19,726 nucleotides of DNA, from assembly GCA_964384825.1 (NCBI GenBank), contig CAYLMM010000050.1:1-19726 (forward strand), in the 5' to 3' direction. The notes under the pieces are model-generated. The model ran no database searches, had not been told where the DNA came from, and saw only the letters and a list, made by a program, of their open reading frames with translations. The translations under genes were made by a program, and so were the position numbers. Numbering within the stretch: position 1 is the first letter of the stretch; every line of letters begins with the position of its first letter. The stretch comes from CAYLMM01 sp964384825. Lineage in GTDB: Bacteria; Krumholzibacteriota; Krumholzibacteriia; LZORAL124-64-63. Positions 14,868-19,726 of this stretch are shown here, piece after piece.

Positions 14868-16033
14868 CGCGCACCCCCTTGAGAACCGGCCGGGACCAGC
14901 GCGCAGGCGGCCTCGGCCACCGTCCGCGGATCGAGCGAGGGCAGGCACACGAAATCGTCGCACCGCAGGCGGTCGCAGGGATGGCAGGGCGGCCGGGCGC
15001 AGAGAACGCGGAAGGACCCCCGGCCGCGGTAGGGAAACCAGATCTCGGGACTGGTGGGGCCGAAAAGGGCCACCGTCGGGCGGCCGTAGGCGACCGCAGC
15101 ATGCATCACCCCGCCATCGACCGAGATGACCAGATCCGCCCCGGCGACCGTCGCCAGGGCGTCGGCCAAAGGCAACGGATCCAGGGCGCCGCCGCCGGCC
15201 GACGGATTTCCCAGCGCCGCGGCGTAGGCTCCGGCCCCGCCGGGAGGCGCGAGCATCACCATCGGCAGGCCAAGCTTCTCGCCGAGCATCCGCGCCAGTT
15301 CGCCCCAGTGCGCGGCCGGCCATTCCTTCGTCGGCCAGGTCGCCCCGGGGCAGAGCAGGACGTAGGGCTGGCCGGCCCCGACGCCCGCCGCCGCCAGGGC
15401 CGCGGTCACGGCCTCGCCTGCGGGCGGCGGCACGGCCTCGGTCCGCAGCGTCTCGCCGGCGTAACGATCGACGAACCAGTCCCGGAAAGGGATCCCCCGC
15501 GGACCGTGCCGCAGGGGAAAGAGCCGCGACAGGTGGTCGCCAAGACCCCCGGGAGCCAGGCGGCGGAACCCGGGATCATCGGCGGCGCCGGGCGGAGTGG
15601 CGAGATGGGTGTAGAGACGGCCGCGGGATCCCCGCGCCCCGCCGATCCGCGACCGGACGCCAGCCAGCTTCAGCAGCCAGGCGCTGCGGGGATTGAAGAA
15701 CAGGTCGACCGCGAGATCGTAGCCCGCGCGACGCAGTTCCCAGGCCGTGCCCAAAGTCCCGGTCCCGGCCTCCACCCCCGTTTTCGCGCTTCCGGCGCGG
15801 GCCCGGGCGTCGGCGCCGCGCCGCCGGGACGCCAGGACATGCAAACGGTCCACCAGAGGATGACCGGCCAGCAGCGGAGCGTGGGCCTCCTCGCAGAGAT
15901 ACCCCAGGCGCAGGCCGGGATCCCCGTCCCTCAGGACGCGCAGCACGACCGTCGACATCGCGATGTCGCCGAGATACCGCAGCCGCGTCGCGAGCACCGA
16001 TCGCAGCGGCCGGTCGTCGAGGGTCCAGGTCAT
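14864..16033 (-). CDS. Glycosyltransferase family 9 (heptosyltransferase-like)
   Basis: The 389-residue GT9 protein has the N-terminal motif LATRLRYLGDIAMSTVVLRVL (14-34), the donor-lobe start VLLCPGATWPTKEWPAAHW (225-243), and LVISVDGGVMHAAVAYGRPT followed by LFGPTSPEIWFPY (301-335). C-terminal cysteines CHPCDRLRCDDFVC lie at 350-363. PGATWPTKEWP is the canonical heptosyltransferase phrase. Residues 70-95 form a low-complexity insert (RRRGADARARAGSAKTGVE) absent from the compact family members I know. It sits between GmhB and another GT9 gene, overlapping both by ATGA, so an LPS-core role is likely. Which heptose or hexose it adds is unknown. Confidence 0.9.
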   Translation of the reverse strand: MTWTLDDRPLRSVLATRLRYLGDIAMSTVVLRVLRDGDPGLRLGYLCEEAHAPLLAGHPLVDRLHVLASRRRGADARARAGSAKTGVEAGTGTLGTAWELRRAGYDLAVDLFFNPRSAWLLKLAGVRSRIGGARGSRGRLYTHLATPPGAADDPGFRRLAPGGLGDHLSRLFPLRHGPRGIPFRDWFVDRYAGETLRTEAVPPPAGEAVTAALAAAGVGAGQPYVLLCPGATWPTKEWPAAHWGELARMLGEKLGLPMVMLAPPGGAGAYAAALGNPSAGGGALDPLPLADALATVAGADLVISVDGGVMHAAVAYGRPTVALFGPTSPEIWFPYRGRGSFRVLCARPPCHPCDRLRCDDFVCLPSLDPRTVAEAACALVPAGSQGGAR

Positions 16034-16623
16034 CCGGTCGGATCCTCCAGGAAAAGAGCCACCGCGGCGGGAAGATCGTCGACGACCGTCACGCCGGCGC
16101 GATCCCCGATCCGCGACTCCGAGCCCAGCCCCTCCCCGGTCCGGACCAGGAAGGGACGCAGGCCGGCGGCCAGGCCCAGATCGATATCGGAAAGCTTGTC
16201 GCCCACCATCGCCGATCGCGCCGGATCCCAGCGGAAGCGCAGGGCGGCCTCGTCGAGCAATCCGGTCGCCGGCTTGCGGCAGCGGCAGGCGGCCTCCGGC
16301 GCGTGGGGGCAATAGTAGACCGCGTCCAGCACGACGCCGCCTTCGCGCAGCGCCTCGTCGACGCGGGCCTGGACGGCGAAGAAATCCGCCTCGGTGTAAT
16401 AGCCGCGGCCGATGCCCGACTGGTTGGTCACGCAGATCAGGCGCACGCCGATCCGACGGGCCCGCGCGAGAGCGCCGGCGACGCCTGGAATCAGCTTCAC
16501 CCCGTCCGGATCGCTCAGGTAATCAGCGTCCGAGATCAGGACGCCGTCGCGGTCCAGGAACAGGATCCGGGAATCGACATCCGCCGACGGGGCCGGCGCG
16601 CCCTCGGGCAGCCAGAAACTCAT
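16030..16623 (-). CDS. gmhB: D-glycero-D-manno-heptose 1,7-bisphosphate 7-phosphatase
   Basis: GmhB removes the 7-phosphate from D-glycero-D-manno-heptose 1,7-bisphosphate in ADP-heptose synthesis, in the cytosol. The 197-residue length is usual for this HAD enzyme. Motif I, LFLDRDGVL (21-29), carries nucleophile Asp24 and acid/base Asp26. Motif II lies in ICVTNQSGIGRGYYT (63-77). The zinc ligands Cys105, His107, Cys113 and Cys115 occur in CPHAPEAACRC. KP at 117-118 and VGDKLSDID (140-148) are motifs III and IV. An extra N-terminal stretch of about 18 residues is slightly longer than usual. Overlap by ATGA with a WaaF-like gene and a GT9 gene supports heptose supply for LPS core. GmhA and HldE are not in this window. 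Confidence 0.94.
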   Translation of the reverse strand: MSFWLPEGAPAPSADVDSRILFLDRDGVLISDADYLSDPDGVKLIPGVAGALARARRIGVRLICVTNQSGIGRGYYTEADFFAVQARVDEALREGGVVLDAVYYCPHAPEAACRCRKPATGLLDEAALRFRWDPARSAMVGDKLSDIDLGLAAGLRPFLVRTGEGLGSESRIGDRAGVTVVDDLPAAVALFLEDPTG

Positions 16624-17726
16624 CGCGTACCTTCCTCCCCGGACGCGACCAGCCGATCGGCCGCATCCAGCACCATCGACGGAGTCAAGGCGTCCAGACA
16701 GAAGCGCGGCCGGTTGCAGGTCCGCCGGAAACAGGGCTGGCAGTCGAAACCTTCGGCGGCGGCGACGGTCGTCCGCGGCCCGCGGGGGCCGGTCCAGGCG
16801 GGGCTCGTGGAGCCGAAGATGCCCACCGTCGGCGTTCCGAGGGCGGCGGCCAGATGCATCAGGCCGCTGTCGTTGCCGACGAAGACGTCCGCGCCGCGCA
16901 GCAGGACAGCCGCCTCGACCAGCGTGGTCCTGCCGACCAGGTCGACGACGCCGGCCCCGCCGGCCGGATCGTCGCGCCAGGGGACATCCGATTTCCGGCG
17001 CAGTCGAGGCACGTTGCGCCGGGCGGCGGCGTCGCCGAGCATCAGGACGCGCGCCCCGCGCCGGCGCACGATTCCGGCCGCGAAGGCCGCGGCGTGGTCG
17101 ACCGGCCATTCCTTGGCCGCCCCGTAGGTGGCCCCCACCGCCACCGCCCAGGTCGGCGGTCCGCCGGCGAGCCGGGGATCGGCGTCCGCGACCGCCGGCG
17201 CCGGCAACCGCGGCTCGGGCGGAGGCGCGGCGGCGAGGGCGGGGTCGCCGGCCCAGGCCGCATGCAGCAGGCGCAGTTCCGCGGTGTAATGGAGCGTTCC
17301 CCGGCGCGGGCGCAGGATCGGATCGGTCAGCAAAGGGGAACGCCCGTCGCCGCGGAACCCGATACGGCGCGGAATACTCGCCATCGCCGCGGCCGCCGCG
17401 ACCCTCAGCGAAGGCGGGCCCAGGATCGTCGTCTCGAAACCGCCGCGTCGCCATTCGCCCGCCAGCCGCATGGTGCCCCGCAAGCCGCGGTGTCCGCCGC
17501 TGCGCTCGTAAGGCAAGAGCCGGCCGACGCGGGGATCGCCATCGAGCAGCGGCAGCCATTCGGCGCGCACCGCGACCGCCGGCCGCGGCGCGCCGGCGGC
17601 GCCGGCCGCGCCTGCATCGGGCGCCAGCATCTCGAGCAGGGAGGTGAACATGACCAGGTCGCCCAGCCAATTCGGGGCGACCAGCAGCAGGTCCGGCCCG
17701 GCGGTCTGCGGGGCGGTCCGGTTCAT
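16620..17726 (-). CDS. waaF: Lipopolysaccharide heptosyltransferase II-like protein
   Basis: The 368-residue GT9 protein has PDLLLVAPNWLGDLVMFTSL (11-30), the classic WaaF-type N-terminal motif with the catalytic-loop Asp. It also has AVGATYGAAKEWPVDHAAAF (196-215), FVGNDSGLMHLAAALGTPTV (282-301), IFGSTSPAWTGP, and the cysteine set CQPCFRRTCNRPRFC (329-343). These agree with ADP-heptose:LPS heptosyltransferase II, which adds the second heptose of the inner core at the cytoplasmic face. The middle carries an Ala/Pro-rich linker (about 160-192). Exact acceptor specificity is inferred from family only. It overlaps both the upstream GT9 gene and gmhB by ATGA. Confidence 0.88.
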   Translation of the reverse strand: MNRTAPQTAGPDLLLVAPNWLGDLVMFTSLLEMLAPDAGAAGAAGAPRPAVAVRAEWLPLLDGDPRVGRLLPYERSGGHRGLRGTMRLAGEWRRGGFETTILGPPSLRVAAAAAMASIPRRIGFRGDGRSPLLTDPILRPRRGTLHYTAELRLLHAAWAGDPALAAAPPPEPRLPAPAVADADPRLAGGPPTWAVAVGATYGAAKEWPVDHAAAFAAGIVRRRGARVLMLGDAAARRNVPRLRRKSDVPWRDDPAGGAGVVDLVGRTTLVEAAVLLRGADVFVGNDSGLMHLAAALGTPTVGIFGSTSPAWTGPRGPRTTVAAAEGFDCQPCFRRTCNRPRFCLDALTPSMVLDAADRLVASGEEGTR

Positions 17727-18799
17727 CGCTCGCCCCGCACCGCCTCGACAGCCTCCATCAGCGTGTCGATGTCCACGCGTTCGCCGCCGGTCACGCGCAG
17801 CACGCGCACGTGATCCGCGTCCGCGGGCTCCCAGCCGGGACCGTCCTCCTTCAGGAAGATCCCGATGGTGGGCACGCCGAGGGCGGCGGCGAAATGGAAC
17901 AGGTCGGTGTTGCCGGCCAGGAACAGATCGCACGAGCCCACCAGCAGCACCGTGTCGAAGAGGCTTTCCTTGGGCAGCGAAAGCGGCGGGACGGGCAGCC
18001 CGGATTCGAAACGGACCAGGCGGTCGCGGTCCGAAGCGACGGTCAGCGGCAGGACCCGGCAGGGCATCTGGCTGGCCAGCTGGCTGACCACGAAATGCAG
18101 GCTTCCGACCGAGAGGCCGGCCCCGTCCTTGCCCAGGGCGGGATCGACGCCGACCAGGACCTCCTCCTGGCGCGGCTTGTTGAAATGCACCAGCTGCCGC
18201 ATCCGCCGCAGCTGGTCCTCGGGCAGCCGCCAGCGGCAACCGGCGCCGGGATCCGGCAGGTCGAGGAAGGGCGCCGCGGCCCGCAGGCGGGCGCCGCGGT
18301 AGCGTCCGTCGTCGCCGCGGTCGCGGATCTCGAAATTGACCGCCGGATACGATCCCGCGTGGGTCGGTCCCAGACGCAGGCGGGCGCCGCTGGCCAGGGC
18401 CACCAGTTCGAGCGCCTGCTGCGCCGACGAGGACATCACGATGCTCATGTCGCAGGCCTCGCGGCGGACCGTCTTGATCAGCGAATAGAAGCCGGGAGTC
18501 CAGGGCCGCAACTGGCGCCGGTTGTAGACCAGGCAGTGGCGGGCCAGGCCGCTGGGAACCACCAGCGAGGTATGGTCCTCAGGCAGCAGGAAATCGATCC
18601 GCGCCAGCGGGAAACGCTCGCGGATCGACTGGATCAACGGCACGTGGAAGAGCAGATCGGTCAGATCCCCCGCGTCCACCGCCAATATGCGCGACTTCTC
18701 CCCCAGGGCGCCGGGCACCGCGAAAGGCGCGGCGGCCTTCCCCCGCTGCAGAAAACGGCCCAGGAAGCCGGATAGCAATTTGCCCTCGACCGAGGTCAC
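17723..18799 (-). CDS. Divergent GT9-like glycosyltransferase
   Basis: The 358-residue product has the general GT9 two-lobe layout. The N-terminal segment RILAVDAGDLTDLLFHVPLI (37-56) parallels the usual LGD-x-x-x-x-P motif. The second lobe begins at VLVGVDPALGKDGAG (214-228), and the donor site reads FLAGNTDLFHFAAALGVPTIGIF (293-315). The canonical D-x-G-x-x-H is replaced by NTDLFHF, and the usual FGPTxP by FLKEDGPGWEP. A basic, hydrophobic N-terminal extension (about 1-35) precedes the first lobe. It may be a heptosyltransferase-like enzyme with altered donor use or a non-catalytic relative. The start is GTG at 18799, 28 bases after the Lon stop, with AAGGGG upstream. It heads the ATGA-coupled polysaccharide chain. 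Confidence 0.75.
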   Translation of the reverse strand: MTSVEGKLLSGFLGRFLQRGKAAAPFAVPGALGEKSRILAVDAGDLTDLLFHVPLIQSIRERFPLARIDFLLPEDHTSLVVPSGLARHCLVYNRRQLRPWTPGFYSLIKTVRREACDMSIVMSSSAQQALELVALASGARLRLGPTHAGSYPAVNFEIRDRGDDGRYRGARLRAAAPFLDLPDPGAGCRWRLPEDQLRRMRQLVHFNKPRQEEVLVGVDPALGKDGAGLSVGSLHFVVSQLASQMPCRVLPLTVASDRDRLVRFESGLPVPPLSLPKESLFDTVLLVGSCDLFLAGNTDLFHFAAALGVPTIGIFLKEDGPGWEPADADHVRVLRVTGGERVDIDTLMEAVEAVRGER

Positions 18800-18827
18800 T
18801 CCACGCCCCTTCCGGACTTGCGGCGGA

Positions 18828-19726
18828 TCAGCCCGCCAATTCGGGGAAGATTTCGCGCCAGACGTCGTCGACGTTGCGCACGCATACGAAGGTGATGTCC
18901 CGGGACACCTCTTCGGGGATGTCCTCGAGATCCGTCTCGTTGGCCTGCGGCAGCAGGATCCGCCGGATGCCCGCCCGGTGCGCGGCCAGCACCTTCTCCA
19001 GCAGGCCTCCGATCGGCAACACCTCGCCGGTCAGGGTGATCTCGCCGGTCATGGCCGTGCGCCGGTCCACCCTGCAGCCGGTCATCAACGAGAGGATGAC
19101 CGTCGCCATCACGATCCCCGCGCTCGGGCCGTCCTTCGGCACGGCGCCCGCCGGAATATGGATGTGCAGATCGTGCTTGGAAAAGAAATCGCCGTATTCC
19201 TCGCCGCCGCCGAAACGGGCGCGCAGGTAGGAATAGGCCGCACTGGCCGATTCCTGCATCACGCTGCCGAGCTGTCCGGTCAGTTTCAGATTGCCCCCGC
19301 CGCCGGGCAGCTTGGCGCCCTCGAGGTAGAGGATGCGCCCTCCGACCGGGGTCCAGGCCAGGCCGGTCGCCACTCCGGGCCGCAGCCGCCGGCGCAGCTC
19401 GTCCGACGCGTAGTCCGGATTGCCCAGGAACTCGGGCAGCGTGCGGGCGGTCACCGACTGCTTCCGCCGGCGCCCCCTGCGGGCCACCTTGCGGGCCACC
19501 TTGCGGCACACCGACCCGATCTTGCGCTCCAGCTCCCGGACGCCTGCCTCGCGCGTGTAGCCTGAGATCAGGGCCTTCAGCCCGGCGTCGGTGAACCGGA
19601 TGTGCCCGTTGGTCAGGCCGTTCTCCTCGATCTGGCGCGGCACCAGGTAGCGTTTCGCGATCTCGAGCTTTTCCAAGTTGGTGTATCCGGGCAGCTGGAT
19701 CAACTCCATCCGGTCGAGCAGGGGCC
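18828..19726 (-). CDS. lon: ATP-dependent protease Lon, C-terminal part (5' end outside window)
   Basis: The visible 298 residues start inside the AAA+ module (LLDRMELIQLPGYTNLEKLEIA), run through the helical sensor-2 region (YTREAGVRELERKIGSVCRK) and contain the whole serine-lysine protease domain. The catalytic Ser is in PKDGPSAG (codon 19124-19122), and the catalytic Lys in GGLLEKVLAAHRAG (codon 18995-18993). TGEITLTGEVLPIGG is a further family signature. The first Lys of the usual GGLKEK is Leu here, but the catalytic second Lys is retained, so activity is expected. Lon degrades damaged and regulatory proteins in the cytosol. A basic stretch of Arg and Lys (about residues 75-88 of the visible part) sits between the AAA+ and protease domains. 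The stop is 28 bases before the GT9-like gene. Confidence 0.97.
   Translation of the reverse strand, partial: PLLDRMELIQLPGYTNLEKLEIAKRYLVPRQIEENGLTNGHIRFTDAGLKALISGYTREAGVRELERKIGSVCRKVARKVARRGRRRKQSVTARTLPEFLGNPDYASDELRRRLRPGVATGLAWTPVGGRILYLEGAKLPGGGGNLKLTGQLGSVMQESASAAYSYLRARFGGGEEYGDFFSKHDLHIHIPAGAVPKDGPSAGIVMATVILSLMTGCRVDRRTAMTGEITLTGEVLPIGGLLEKVLAAHRAGIRRILLPQANETDLEDIPEEVSRDITFVCVRNVDDVWREIFPELAG

Overview
All 20 protein genes recognised here lie on the minus strand, so transcription runs from the right edge to the left edge. The DNA is strongly GC-rich (about 70% by eye). Almost every gene stops at TGA, and many neighbours overlap by one or four bases. Heptose-type LPS genes (a GmhB phosphatase, a WaaF-like transferase and three further GT9 enzymes) indicate a Gram-negative, diderm bacterium. 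The combination with a DUF6754 protein and an orphan MutL/GlmL-like ATPase resembles GC-rich uncultured lineages such as Eisenbacteria, Krumholzibacteriota or Gemmatimonadota. That placement is from memory of gene neighbourhoods and is low confidence. Ten Ns at 5429-5438 show that the window comes from a scaffolded, probably metagenomic, assembly.

Region 1 (19726 to 10280, read leftwards) is a surface-polysaccharide block. It holds the C-terminal part of Lon protease, a divergent GT9 protein, a WaaF-like heptosyltransferase, GmhB, two more GT9 glycosyltransferases, an exported DUF3108 protein, a GT39/ArnT-like membrane glycosyltransferase, a priming sugar-phosphate transferase and AcpS. Six consecutive junctions in this block are ATGA overlaps, so it is very probably one translationally coupled operon. 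It would prime a glycan on a lipid carrier and extend or modify LPS core or another surface glycan.

Region 2 (10279 to 10168) is the largest intergenic stretch, 112 bases. It carries a good sigma70-type promoter (TTGCCA-17-TAGTAT) and a hairpin followed by a T-rich run.

Region 3 (10167 to 1118) is the most interesting part. It is a tight operon of a PhzF-like protein, a long acyl-CoA dehydrogenase, a small 121-residue protein, a MutL/GlmL-like ASKHA ATPase, a barrel-sandwich protein, a DUF6754 membrane protein and three more integral or anchored membrane proteins. No cobalamin-dependent mutase is present, although GlmL-type proteins are classically mutase accessories. The set looks like an uncharacterised membrane-associated machine with a cytosolic ATPase. 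The MutL-like gene contains an in-frame TGA at codon 86, immediately followed by hairpin-forming sequence. It may be a selenocysteine codon, a nonsense mutation or an assembly error.

Region 4 (1117 to 41) is a TPR protein gene with its own promoter (TTGACT-18-TAGACT), a TTG start and a low-complexity Ala/Glu/Pro insert. No RNA genes, insertion sequences or CRISPR arrays were seen, and no stretch above 300 bases lacks a gene.
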